Translations under genes and position numbers: made by a program
The notes under the pieces: model-generated
Told to the model about the DNA's origin: nothing
The model's input: the letters and a program-made list of their open reading frames with translations, nothing else
The model's database searches: none
Shown: positions 22,946 through 34,875 of the stretch, one piece after another
Layout of the letters: the number at the start of each line of letters is the position of its first letter
Numbering within the stretch: the first letter of the stretch is position 1
Assembly: GCA_015680685.1 (NCBI GenBank)
Contig: MNCI01014663.1
Span: forward strand, 191,327-255,326
Length of the DNA stretch: 64,000 nucleotides
Origin: Gnetum montanum
Taxonomy: Eukaryota; Streptophyta; Gnetopsida; Gnetales; Gnetaceae
Reading direction: 5' to 3'

Positions 22946-24659
22946 GCACAATGCGAATCTAGTGCAACCCCTCCCTTTTCACAATCACCATCCTCTGATC
23001 TTACATAAGGGCCACCACCCATCATTACTCGAAATCCAAACCCAAACAATGAATCTAACAGCATGGGAAGACCAACCAATCCATGCATATCATATCATGA
23101 TCAAGGATGCACTCATGGGCTAGAAATCCATAACATTAGCACACCTCATACCTTGATCCACCATACATTTACCAATCAAGTATGTGATCAACAATTTGTC
23201 TACCTAGCCATCGCAACACTAACAAACACCCAGTGGCTTGGGCATGAACAATTACCAATGTTCTATACATGCATGGATACTATCTATTTGCTTATTAATC
23301 CTTGTCATGGCCAAATGTTTAGTTGTGGGGGTTATCACCCATTCTAATCTTTAGGATTCTTAAGTGTTTTTCATCTTTTTGTTTTACATTTTTTTATCAT
23401 TTTCCCATTTCTTGATACAAAGTTTCCTGTTTCTTCCAACATTTTCTATTTGTTGTTTTCATCTTCTTGTTATGTAATCTCACTTGTGAATAAAATGATC
23501 ATGTTGCTCATTGAGGTAAGGTTTTCACTATGTTTTTGATTCATAAGGGACTAATTATTCAAACAACAAGACCACGTCATCCATCCACTCATTCCATTAA
23601 TAAGAGGTTCTTACTATGGTCATAATGACATTCTTTTTCACCATAAGACTAAAAATAAATTCATAATCATTGTGTCTAGACTTACGAGTGAAGAATCAAG
23701 GGGGAATGTGAAGGGTATGGCATCAAGGGAATTGGTGGATTCTCTCTGGTCATTTCTGTATGTTGTATCATGTTACTTTGGTTATAATTATATCCTTGTA
23801 GATCTAATAAAAAATGGAAGTAAGAGTCACCTAAAAAGGCACTAAATAAATTTCTAATGATCCCACTAGAAAGACATGTACCCATGCCTAAAAGTTGGTG
23901 GCTTCTTAGAAATCAAAAAAGAAAAAAAAATAAAGTACCATTAATAAGCTCCTTCCTTGGATAAAATGCCAAGTGATGTTACTCCTCACAACTATGCTAG
24001 TCTTATGGTTTTCAATTGCAGGGATGAAATGATGCAATGTCACTGAAATGTGGTTTGAACCTAAGAAAGAAGGGCTCATGGTTATTTAACCATTAATAAC
24101 ATAGAAGGGTTCATTATGCCTTGAGTGCAACACCTCACATCCCAATTTTTGCAATCCCTTCTATTATCAATCTCACCTCGCTGTCCACATGATTCTAGCT
24201 TATGATTTTGTGTAACATAGAGTTATTATCTTAAATTGGTAGTTTTCACATGTGTGTTTTGTTTTAAAGGTATGCATTACATTCAACCCTTTTGGTGCCT
24301 ATGGACATTTTTAAGTATGGTTACATAAGGGCATCATATGCTGGCACCTACTTTGGGGAGGATCTACTTGTGTAACTTCTGTGACTTGTACTTTATTTGG
24401 ACATTACCACATCATTCTTTACCTTCTAAGCACTTAATTATTCAATTTCGTAGTTTTCCTTCTCATGTAATTGATTTATTTCATAACATCAAATTAACAC
24501 CCTTTTTCTTGCATCTTCCAAAGTTTTTAATGTCAATGACTCCACCTTCTAACACTCCTAGTACCTAAAACTAATTTTCCACTTACCCCAGAACTATGGA
24601 CCTAACCTTAAACCTTCCAACCAATCCCAGAGCTTCATTTCCCATGCTCAATTACCCTA
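22946..24659 (+). other. Gag tail and long spacer; pol is missing here
   Basis: After a Pro/His-rich gag tail (to about 23,345) there is no protease, RT or integrase motif on either strand. From about 23,350 the sequence resembles the outer element's post-integrase spacer: TTTTTCATCTTTTTGTTTT is shared, and the stretch near 23,700 resembles that near 29,330. The junction of the pol deletion should lie near 23,345. Confidence 0.6.
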
Positions 24660-24780
24660 TTTAATGCATATTCTTAGACCTTGATATTGACTACCCAATA
24701 TTGGGTCAAACGCGGCATCAAATACCCGATATCGAGTCACAAAAAACCTATATATATGACCCTCATAGTGCCCAAACTTC
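24660..24780 (+). promoter_or_regulatory. LTR-promoter-like motif cluster and TATA box before the extra ORF
   Basis: TTGATATTGACTACCCAATA, ATACCCGATATCGAGTC and then a TATATATG box (24,749-24,757) reproduce the arrangement of the element's own LTR promoter (GATAT words, then TATA) about 570 bases before the ATG at 25,324. The outer element has a TATATAT box in the matching place near 30,360. It may be an internal promoter for the extra ORF, inferred from sequence only. Confidence 0.45.
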
Positions 24781-24934
24781 ATTCTCATCATTTGCAACTA
24801 GGAGAGTTTTTCAAATTTTTTCTCATGACTTAGAGCTCTACGCAACCACTTTCCACTTATGATATTTGGCTCTTTCCCACTCTGATTTTTATGTTCTTTG
24901 GACCTACCTAAACCCAGAGTGTTCAAGTTAGTCA

Positions 24935-24959
24935 TGGGGGGGTGTGGGGGGTGGGGGGT
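24935..24959 (+). other. G-run cluster able to form a G-quadruplex
   Basis: Runs of seven, six and six G separated by TGT and T. This suffices for a G-quadruplex on the plus strand. It sits between the putative internal TATA box and the extra ORF. Confidence 0.5.
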
Positions 24960-25323
24960 GCTTGCATGGGAAACTTGTTCCAATTTTCAATAATTTGCTA
25001 TCAACTAGAGGGTATTATAAGGGTAAGAGTGTTAAAAAATTTAGGTGTTATCATGAATAATCAATTGTATTAATTCCCAAAACCCTAATTTTCCACCCAA
25101 GGGACCATAACCATCATAAGAAGTCACACGTAAGGAAAAAGAAACTAATTGTGTCAGAAGTCACAAGGAGATAAACACTTTTTGGGCATTTTTTCTAAAA
25201 AATTTTCTAACTTTGCAATCATATGAACCAAGAACTTAATGAACTAAGGTAACAAGAAATGTATAAACTAATTAATGATAAATAACACAACCTTAGTAAC
25301 ACCCAATCTTTGCTTGATTGTAG

Positions 25324-28042
25324 ATGGCCCATAAAAGAGGAGCACAAGGAGAACCTTCGTAGAAAGCAGCCAAGCACCCACGAGGTGGCCAAGGCTAATA
25401 AGGCAAGCATGGGGAGCACAAGGAGTAGGAAGCCCAATCATTCAACACTCATCAAGAGGCTCTTGTCACAAGATAGTCGGTCCAAGGAGAGGCTACAAAA
25501 CCATAGGCCCTTGCACAAGGACAATGCCTCACATTGTCCCTTGAATGCCTTAAGGCCATTCAAGAAAAATCCATATTGCCCACAATCATTTTGGAGATCA
25601 ATTTCAGCCCATTTATGAAGTTTGCTCCAAAAGCAGTTTGAACGCAACTTCAGGTGTCACCTTTGTGGCCTATTCTTTCAAATAATGGCAAGTGGTATCT
25701 TGGAGAAACATACCAATTCTAGCATAACAAGGAAGAAGGCACCACTATCAACATTTTCAGATTCAATATTAACTTCTTAGTTAAAGTAATCATTGATGCT
25801 CTAAATCTATTAAATGAAGGCCCTAAGTTAGCCCATCTGTCTACAAGATTTGACCCTAACACAAGAAAGCTATGGTTGAGGCAAGCATGACAAATCATAT
25901 CATGAATTGAGTCTAGAAGAGAGAGCCTATTTCAAAATAGGGACATATCATCTCTTTTCCACCATAGGGCTCAACTGAATCTCTTCCTATGTGGCCAGGG
26001 GAAGTTCCATCCTAATGGGCAAGAACACAGCCAACTTTCCCCAGCTATATTGTATAGAGATCCATAGGTGATTTGAGGAGAAAATGCAGGGAAGCCAATA
26101 CTTCCATTTCCTTGCCTAATCAGAAAGCTATGTAAATGTGTTGCAGTCTTAGGGTACACAAATGACATCCCCAGGAAGGCTCAAAATGCTTCCTTTACTG
26201 AGCTCCTCAAACTTGCAACACCAAGAAAAGACCTTGGTGAAGAGCAAGAACCAAAGAAGGAAGCCAAATTGGAAAAAGAAGTAGAACAAGAGCCTGAATA
26301 GTGCCTTGAAACACAGGCTTTGCCACTGCCACCACAAGACTACAAGTCTTCAATGAGTCATTTGTAGAAAATTGCTGAAACACTCAATTGGGTAAGCAAA
26401 GAGGAATCAAGCCTCTTCAAGGTTCTAGATGAAGTATAGCCGACTGTTTCAACTAATTTGACAAGAGGGTAGATCTCACTATAATTAGGAGGATAATTTA
26501 GTGATCTAGACAAATCTCATGTAATTTCACATCCTTCCAAGTGATGCTTGAAATGGGAGAAGGTGCCATAGTGATGGTAATGCAGCATTAGAATGTGACA
26601 AGCACAATCGAAATGATTATAGACCACATAAAATAATCATTCAATGTGCCTGTTATGTCCCCAATAGATCTAACTGGGACCAAAGATGCACAAATGCTCA
26701 CTAGGACTTCAATAACTCATGTGGCACATGAAGATGTATTAGATCCATTACTATAGATAGGGCAAGTGATGACCACCCTATTCAACATCTCGAATGATGT
26801 TACTACAACACAATTAGACCTCATCGCTACTAAAGGGAAACTAGTCATGGCAGAGATTAGGGAAGAGCACACAGAAGTAGAAGTGTAATGATTACAATAA
26901 GAGTTGACTACCCTGAGAGCTAAAAGACAAGATCCTACCCAATTTATCACACCTGACTAGGTGGAGCAATTTAGAACAAAGCAGCTGATCAAGTTGATCA
27001 AAGAAAATAAAGCTGCCAACCAAGAAAAAGAGAAAGTGATTTGGAATGCCTCTACTACTAATGCACAATCCCATGCTTACAAAAAGGCATTGACTATCAC
27101 TCAGGAGGAGAATAAATAGCTCGCTACAGAAAACTCCACGTTGACCATCGTTGAATAACAAAAGAATATTTTAAAAGAAAGTGTCCATTAGTTGAGAGAA
27201 CAACTGATGAGGGTCAGCTAGGATATCATTTGATTGGCCAAGGAAAATAGAAACCTCTTAATGGAGGAGGTTTGCACCATTTGACAAAATTCCACAATTG
27301 AAATAAGCACATGGTAAAATGAGGCCAAGAATCATAAGAAGTTGAAAGAATACTTTCGTAACCAGGTAGGCATGTACAAGAAAATAAATAAGGAGAAAAT
27401 CCAAATGGCGAAACCCCAAATTGGCTCCATGATAGCACAAAGCCTCGAGTGGCAACCAATTCTAGATAGCTATGCACTGGTCCATCAGGTGGAAGTAAAG
27501 AATAAAAACCTAAAAATTGAGGATTTGAAGGAATACATGGCATTGGCTAACCTCAGATATGCCAACCTTGCCATGTTAATAGTAGGTCAGCCTAGAAGTG
27601 AGTTGGAAAAATAGGTAGCCATCACCTATGCCTTATATGAGAAAGAGTTTGTGGATAGAAAAGTTGTTAGCAGAAACTTCATGTTGCAAACTTAGAACTC
27701 AAGGTGGTTAAAACTTGCTACCATGGACAAAGGGATGTTGCTTCAAACCTAGCCAAGAGACTCACTGACGATCATGAGTTTAAGGAAAAGGCCAAGGCAT
27801 TCGTAGAGAAACAATGATAGCTTGCGACCTAGTATGTGAAGGCCAATAAAATGTTTGCATAACTACCATGTCCTTTAGGATGTACCAACACCATCACACA
27901 TCAATTCAGTAGCTTAGATTATACACAACCCATGGATGGAAGAGGAGAAGCATATGCATTGCTTAATCACTACAAATTTCACAAGCTTGGTGACAAAGGG
28001 AAGCAACCGGTGGAGGAGCCACCACCTCCGAGAACTACATGA
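25324..28042 (+). pseudogene. Extra sense ORF of the nested element (globular part plus coiled coil)
   Basis: The ATG at 25,324 (MAHKRGAQGEPS) opens a basic N-terminus. A globular part (about 25,560-26,100, with INFSPFMKFAPKAV and NINFLVKVIIDALNLL) is followed by a Lys/Glu-rich segment (26,190-26,320) and a long coiled-coil region (about 26,700-27,680, including EDLKEYMALANLRYANLAML). It ends at 28,042 after a PPPPRTT tail. The same domains in the same order occur in the outer element at 30,919-33,790, so this is a lineage gene and not chance. Its place between pol and the 3' LTR is where Athila elements carry an env-like ORF, but I see no signal peptide or membrane segment. Function unknown. 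Many stops. Confidence 0.6.
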
Positions 28043-28220
28043 GCTTTCTTGATTTTTTGTCTTGTAATATTGTGTCCCAATTTTTGTGAAATACCACTGC
28101 AGCATGAATAACTTCATTTTTTTATTTATTTGAGTTAGTCAATAATTCCATACCCTCTCAATATTTCTGTAAAGAACTTGTTCCTCATTTTGTTTAACTC
28201 TAGGATGAGTTTTCATTCAG

Positions 28221-28231
28221 TCATGGGGGTA
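28221..28231 (+). other. Polypurine tract of the nested element
   Basis: TCATGGGGGTA directly before the 3' LTR start TGATGAG. This is the usual plus-strand primer position, although the tract is short. Confidence 0.75.
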
Positions 28232-29065
28232 TGATGAGTTATGTTTATGTCAACCCTGATATCAGATATGCGATATTGGGTCCCAAGAAACAATGTCAGA
28301 TATCCAATATTGTCTCTTCTATGCTAGCCTATAAATACAACACGTGTGTGCATGGTTGAGATATAGTTTTTAGCTCTTAGTTTTTCACAGTTTTTCTTAG
28401 ATTTTTGAATTCAAGTTTTGTTATTCCTAGTGCATGCTCACAATGTGATGTTTGCAATCATATGACACCTTTGTTCAAGTGTGATGTACTTGGACATGTT
28501 ACATGACTGGAAATAAAGATCGAGATTACTCCCATCATTGCAACATCTTCTTAGATTATTATTACTTTTAATTATTAATTGTTTCCTATTTTCCTTAATT
28601 AATATTTACTATTCTTGTCATTAAGCAGAATGAGTACACCTAATCACAAATGTTTAAGTGTAATTACTTAGTAACCCAGTAGTGTATTGTTTGGAAAACC
28701 CAGTGACATACACTTGGGAATGCCAACGATGGTTATATGAGGTCCAAGGCATGTGCAGATGATTAGAAATGGATATTCATTACACATAGGCTAGCTTAGG
28801 TTTTACTTTCTATGGTTCATTAGCTTAATTAATTATCTCTTATTGTCATTAGGAGCAGCATAGGATTAGGCAACATCATATACTTCACTTTGGACTAAAC
28901 CATACATGACAAAGCTACCACTAGTCCAAGTGGGAAGACAACAAATTGCGATCAAGGCATAACAATTTAGATACACAACTAGTCCGATCCATGAATTTCA
29001 ATTAGATTGTGTGTGAATGCTTGTGATTCATATGATTGGGCATAGGGGTACTTTGCCACTCATCA
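28232..29065 (+). repeat. 3' LTR of the nested element
   Basis: 834 bases matching 20,480-21,358, with a TATAAATA box at 28,330-28,337 and the end CTCATCA followed by the duplicated CTACT. It is about 45 bases shorter than the 5' copy; one loss is among the GATATTGG words. Confidence 0.9.
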
Positions 29066-29070
29066 CTACT

Positions 29071-30918
29071 GCAAATCTAGAAAGTATTAAAAAAAGGTAT
29101 TACTATTATGATTAGTTAAATGAAAAGGAAAATTTTTGTCTTTGTATTATGTTCTCTATTAACACTCTCTTGATTTTTTGGTGGTGTTAGGTAATGAGTT
29201 CACAACATCCATCCATTCATCTATTCTATGGAAAAAAAATATCCTAAAAGCACAAGGTTCTTTCACTTTAAAACTTAAGAAATTAATTAATGATCTTGAT
29301 ACCCAATGAATTGGGAAAGAACCAAGTGGAAATGGAATAGGGTATGATCTCAAGGGGATTTAATATGATTTCTCTCAACATCACTCTTAAGATCTATAAA
29401 ACTCCATAGGTATATCATCACTCTTATCATTAGCCATAAAAGGTAGCATGTCTTTGCATGTTGTGGTTTATGTGAGAAAAAAATAATAGATGGGAATTAA
29501 AAGCTCACCCCTTAGACTCAATAATGGGCTATAATCACTGGTTATGAGGCTGGAAAGACATGTTACCCATACTTGAAGGCACCCTTCTAACTAAGGTTTT
29601 CTCTACTTCTTTCTTATCTTTTTTTCTTCTCTTGGAGTAATGATTGTCCTTTGGGGTTAGCCTAGACTTTTAAACAATGCAAAGCATACATATGTCAATG
29701 GAAGGTCATTGAAAGAGGACTAGAATTGGTCTCCACTTGAAATAGATCAATATTAGATCATCTTAGTCATCATTTCCACAAAGAACCTCATGTGACTAGG
29801 ATGCCAGTTTGCTCTTTCACATCCTTTCTTTACCATTCATTCATCTCATCACTTACCACTTCAGTACCTCATGTCACAGGAAATTATTCAATTTTTTTTC
29901 TAGACCACATAATCCTTATAAAATTTCTTCTATTGGTATGGGATTTAACTTAACTCAACCATTCATCATTCTTTGGGCCCACAAACTCTTTGCAATGAAG
30001 GTATGCAAGGACATAATAGGCTTACACTTGCTTTTGGGAGCATCAACTTGCATCCCTTTGGTCTAACTTAAGTTAAATTCCCTAGCATGAGTTGCTTGTT
30101 TGATCTATCATCCCAATAGCATTAAAAACATATATTTTTTTCTCTATTTTAGCATCATAAACTCATCAAAATCCATTTGATTTACTTATCCTAAGCTAAA
30201 CCTATCCTCTTTATGTTGTTGTTATCCTTCTTCATGTTTTTGACTTTAATTCAACTTTTCTTTATTCTAAACTCATTCAAAATTCCTTCATTTTTTAATA
30301 TGAAAAATAACTAAGAATAGCTATGTCAATGCAACCCCATCAACACAATACAAAAAGTCTATATATCTACATGACACTTAGTTCATTTTTCACCATTTTC
30401 CAATAGAGCTAGAGAATCTTTTGTAATTTCTCAGAGCCCAAGAACCTTTTGAGCCTCATAACTCACATACTGCTTATTCGATTTTACTCATTTTTCAACC
30501 CTTGAGTTATTGGAGGTAAGCTTTACGTCATGAGGAACACAAACCTTTGTTTTTTCTCAAATTGTTTTGAAATTTTTCTAACTCCCCATGGTCCATCCAT
30601 TAAAATAATATTAAATTAATCATCATAAAGGGTTAAGACTANGTTGTTTTGAAATTTTTCTAACTCCCCATGGTCCATCCATTAAAATAATATTAAATTA
30701 ATCATCGTAAAGGGTTAAGACTAACAAACAAACTTCAATAGCTAAGAATAAAAGAATATTAAAATAATATACCTAGACAAGATCACAAAAAAGTACTTAA
30801 ATGAGCAACCCTTAATACCCAATAACTAAAACTTAATCTAATCTAATAAAGAAAGGTATTTAAATAACTAGACGTTATGAACTAAAACGCTAATCATGGG
30901 TTATGTTTGTGATCATAG
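29071..30918 (+). other. Post-integrase spacer of the outer element
   Basis: Continues the outer element after the nested insertion. It runs parallel to 23,350-25,320 of the nested element, for example the stretches near 29,330 and 29,860. A TATATAT-type box near 30,360 lies before the extra ORF. The short ORFs here (for example 29,809-30,066) carry no motif. Confidence 0.55.
30562..30722. other. 80-bp direct duplication around a single N (30,642)
   Basis: About 79 bases before the N are repeated after it with one difference (CATCATAAAG versus CATCGTAAAG). A single N between two near-identical copies is typical of contig ends that overlap but were not merged. It is probably not biological. 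Confidence 0.85.
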
Positions 30919-33790
30919 ATGACACCAACATAAGAACCACAAGTAAGAGGACCATTGCAGCCCATGGAAAAGTGACCCTGAGGAGGAAGTAGCCAACAAA
31001 AATAAAAATCACAACCCCAAGGGCAAGCTACCTAGGTCACCCATTCTACTGGATCTCTTTAGGAGGAACTCAAAGTGGAATCTATTAGGCAAATTCCCAA
31101 TGTTGAAATAAGCTAATCCAGGTAGGTCAAGGCCTCTAGGCTAAGGCCTAACCTAGAGGTCACCCTAACAGAAGGCTTTTTAGAATGCATTAGGACCAAG
31201 AAGGTCCAATGTTCCACCCTCTAGAAGCTAAAGTTTGGACCCTTTTTGTAACTAGCATAAGAAGAGGTCTAGACATAACTACAAGGGCATGCCTTATAGT
31301 CCATTCTCTCTAACAGCAGAGAGTGGTACATAGGGAAGACTTACTTATTCTAGAATAATCAACAACGAGATGCATCGATGAAAATCAAGGACATCACCAT
31401 ATCCTATTTAGTTAAGGCCATAGCAAAGACCCTCGTTTTATGCAACACTAGGACAAAATTTGCCAAAATGTCAATGCAAAAGAACCTAAAGGCTAATAAG
31501 GAATGGATCCAATGATGCTATTGAGTGAACTTTAAGGAGTACAAAGCCCTTACAAAGGTAGAGAAAGTGTATTTCAAGATTATAGCTTATCATCTACACC
31601 TAATGGTTAGAGCCACTAAGGTGACAACCTTCTCTACCAAGGCATGTACTACTCTAAGTGGGAAATTCCTAGTGAACCTACCTCAACTCACTTTTATAGA
31701 GATTCAAAAAAATTTCAAGAAAAATGAGAAGGATAAGAAGAAACTCCCCTTTTTATTTCTAATCCATAAGCTATGGAAAAGGGAAGGAATTTCTCACTAC
31801 TCAAATGGCATGGTTTGCTATGCTCCTACTGCATCTTGGTAGAAATAATGAGGGATAAGATGAGTAAAAAGCTATAAGAAGAGAAGCAGTCATCACCACC
31901 ACCACCTATAGGCTCTAAAACTATACCAAAGATGCTCACAACTACCAAATAACATAGAAAAATTCAAGAGTAGTAGGTACAATAGTAAGGTTTTGTAATG
32001 AATAGAGAGTCATCTATTTACTATTTAATCATGAGTCATCTCAACGAGGTCACAAGGATCATTCATTGGTTGGATAGTGAAATGGCCCTAGTATTCTCTA
32101 CGTAGAGGAACTAGGCACTCACAAGGTCCAATCTAAGTATCAAGGACATCACAGTGTCCATTCCTAAATAAAGATTCCCTGAGATTTTAGAAGATGTTAT
32201 GGCCTTCTCAGTCATGTTAGAGGGAGGTAAGGGGGTAATAGTCCTAGTGATGCAACATAAGAGACAGGAGATAGCAATGGATGTGATGGTTGATAGAGTA
32301 GTAGAGGCTCTTAATGCTCCTTTAAAATTTGTAGTATACATTGCTCTCATGACATAACATCTATATGTCTATAGAAGTAGGAAGTAGTCGAATGAGCATT
32401 GCCCAACATAAGGAAGTGTTGGAAAGATTGGTTGAAGATGGGTAACTACTTTTAGAGATCTTTGATCTTCTTGATTAAATCGTAGTGAACCAATCACAAC
32501 TACTCAAGACATGGTCAAACTACTTATTATCAATGCACAACTTAAGGAGGCCACCATGACCAATTAATGGTTGGACACCAAAGTTGCTAAGTTAAGAACT
32601 TGTCTCTTTGATTCCATCCTTCTCATGCTAGAGCTTACATAGGATGAATATTTCCAAAAAAAAATCAATAGAAATGTGAAGAAGCTAAGAATGTGAAGGA
32701 AATAACAATCTTTGATGCATCCTTGTTAGGGGTTATGGCCAATAACACTAAAAGGAATCTATTGTAGGTTTGCAATGAGAACTTAGTCCTCACCAAGAAT
32801 AATCACTGCCTGCAAAATGCTGAGTAGCAAAAGGGCCAATTGGTTAAATATATTTGCTAATAGCAAGAGCATTTTGCTAAGGTAAACTTGGATTTAAGAA
32901 GGTTGGTAGTACAAAACTATAATCTCTTGATGGAAGATGTTCATGCTCTTCACCAAAATACTACAATTGAGGTCACCACCAAGAAGAATGAGGCCCTAAA
33001 ATTTGGTTGAGTAAAGAATCATTATAGGAACTAGGTTGGTCTACTTAAGGAGATTAATGAGAATGAAATAAAATTAGAAAAGGTGATGATGAATGAGGTC
33101 CTCTGGCAACTCTAGCAAAGAGGAAATATATGCCAATCCATCTTTGATAAACTGACTACATATAATAAGCAAAATATCTTCCCTAAGGATTTGCAAATTG
33201 AGGAGATGATGGAGTATATGAAGCTTGCCAACCTTCAATATGAAAACTTGGGAATGCTAATAGTAGAAAGGCTAAGATCAGAGTTGGAGAAGTAGGTTAT
33301 CAATTTCTACCTCCTCTGTGAGGTAGAATTCAATCTCCATAAAGAGAAAAAAAAACAAAAGCTAGAGACATTCAATTTGGAACTTGAAGTTCTCAAAAGA
33401 AAATTTACTAACTAATGATCTATTGCTAAGAACCTAGCAAGGAGGATGAGTGACTACCAAGAGCTGTAGAGCCTTATAAAGTCATTTGATATTTAATGCA
33501 AGACATTCATAGCCTACTTTGTCCATGCGAAGGAGATGTTTTCTTGAATGTCATGTCCATGGAACATTCCTATACTAGCCCATATAGGTGAAGTGGCCTA
33601 GACTGTGTATGACCCATGGAGAAAAAAGAAAATACGAAAGCACTTCTATATGCTTTCAAACTCCCAATGGTAGTAGCAAGATAGCCTTAGCCACTAGTAG
33701 CACCAAGATGAGATGAAAGATCATCTGAGCCATAGAAGCCTCCACCTCCAAGCACAGTATGAAAATTCATCACATCTCCATCCATTTAAC
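30919..33790 (+). pseudogene. Extra sense ORF of the outer element (partner of 25,324-28,042)
   Basis: Starts near the ATG at 30,919. The globular block LKFGPFL...ILSNSREWYIGKTYLF (about 31,230-31,350) aligns with INFSPFM...ILSNNGKWYLGETYQF of the nested element. A longer open stretch follows (31,525-31,842, VNFKEYKALTKVEKVYFKII). The coiled coil (about 32,880-33,440) contains EEMMEYMKLANLQYENLGML, matching the nested copy. Many stops and probable frame changes. No known domain recognised. It lies between integrase and the 3' LTR on the sense strand. Confidence 0.55.
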
Positions 33791-33975
33791 AAGTTCCTAC
33801 TACTACTTTATCTATGTGTCAAATGTTTTTGTAAAGGGTACTTATTTTTGTAAACTTGTACAATTTGACACTTAAAGTTAGAGTCAGTCTATCAATAAAT
33901 TCCATACTTCTTTAGATTTTTTTTAAAAAAAAACATATCTCAATTTTGTTCACTCAAGAATGAGTTTTCAATCCA

Positions 33976-33986
33976 TCATGAGGGTA
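33976..33986 (+). other. Polypurine tract of the outer element
   Basis: CATGAGGGTA-type tract directly before the 3' LTR start TGATGAATT. It parallels TCATGGGGGTA of the nested element. Confidence 0.65.
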
Positions 33987-34870
33987 TGATGAATTATCAT
34001 AATACAAGGTGCATTGATGCATGTCCATCTATGTAGCCCTATAGACATATCCTCATCAGTACATGCTAGGATGAATTAATTTAGGTACATCAATGCTAAT
34101 GCAATCATTGCCTATATAAATGCATACATCCCTTGCAGTTATGGCATCTTTCGGTCCTATTATTAGTTGAATTTGTATAGTTTTTTCCTTCAAGAGTTAG
34201 AATATTTTTCCTATGAGTGCTTCAAATGTGGATTGAAAACATTGTATAACATTTTATTTGAGTGCATATATACCTGGGCACATTCGCATGGGTGGTCATA
34301 AAATCGAGATTTCTTCTATCCATTACAACACTCAGAATAATTTTATTTTATTTTTTAGCACTTTAGTTTACATGAAATCTACATTTATGTTTATGTTCTT
34401 AAGTAATTAATGTTATTATCCATAAGCACATGAGTATGATGACTTGGAGCATAACATATTAACACTTGGTAATTCTAACAGTGAACACTTGGTACACCTA
34501 GTAGTATACACTTGGTAACCTAATAACATTAATACAAGTTTAGGATGTGTATGACAAGTGGGAATAGATACTTAACATTAGGATAGTTAATTAATGAAGT
34601 AGTTCATTATTTAATTAATTAAATCATTAAGCAATTAGGATAAAAATAATAAAATAAATATAAAAATGAACATCTTCTATCTTAACCAGACTTAATCATA
34701 CACATAATTAAACACAAATGTGAATTGGGAAGGCAATGAGTTGTAACTACACATTTCACTGTATAGGAATATCAATAACATAGGTAGCTAAGTCCATGGA
34801 ATTCAACTAGAGCATCTGTAAAAACTTGTGATTTGTATGGTCGGGCTTAGGGACTACCCATTGCTCATCA
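33987..34870 (+). repeat. 3' LTR of the outer Athila-like element
   Basis: 884 bases matching 14,352-15,242, with a TATATAAA box at 34,113-34,121 and the end TTGCTCATCA. It is followed by CCAGA, the right target duplication. Confidence 0.85.
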
Positions 34871-34875
34871 CCAGA

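Larger units (their letters stand above)
20480..29065 (+). mobile_element. Nested Athila-like element without pol (non-autonomous)
   Basis: 8.6 kb with both LTRs, tRNA-Asp primer site, gag, a long 3' spacer, a coiled-coil ORF, polypurine tract and an exact CTACT duplication. Its gag and its last 4.9 kb run parallel to those of the outer host element, but the protease-RT-integrase part is missing: the sequence passes from gag (about 22,945-23,345) straight to the spacer that follows integrase in the outer element. It therefore looks like a deletion derivative that would depend on enzymes from a relative. Confidence 0.85.
14352..34870 (+). mobile_element. Athila-like LTR retrotransposon carrying a nested element
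   Basis: A complete but decayed Ty3/gypsy element of about 11.9 kb once the nested insertion (20,475-29,065) is subtracted. Order: 5' LTR, tRNA-Asp primer site, gag, protease, RT, RNase H, integrase, [nested element], 3' spacer, coiled-coil ORF, polypurine tract, 3' LTR. It is assigned to the Athila side of the Athila/Tat branch by the style of RT and integrase, a single RNase H, the lack of a chromodomain, the tRNA-Asp primer site and the large extra ORF after integrase. All ORFs are broken. A single-N gap has placed part of RT backwards (see 17,570-18,037). Confidence 0.8.

Noticed and set aside
22543-23088. 181-residue minus-strand ORF
   Set aside because: Lies opposite the gag of the nested element. 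Its hydrophobic composition is what the complement of a Lys/Glu/His-rich coding strand gives. No motif.
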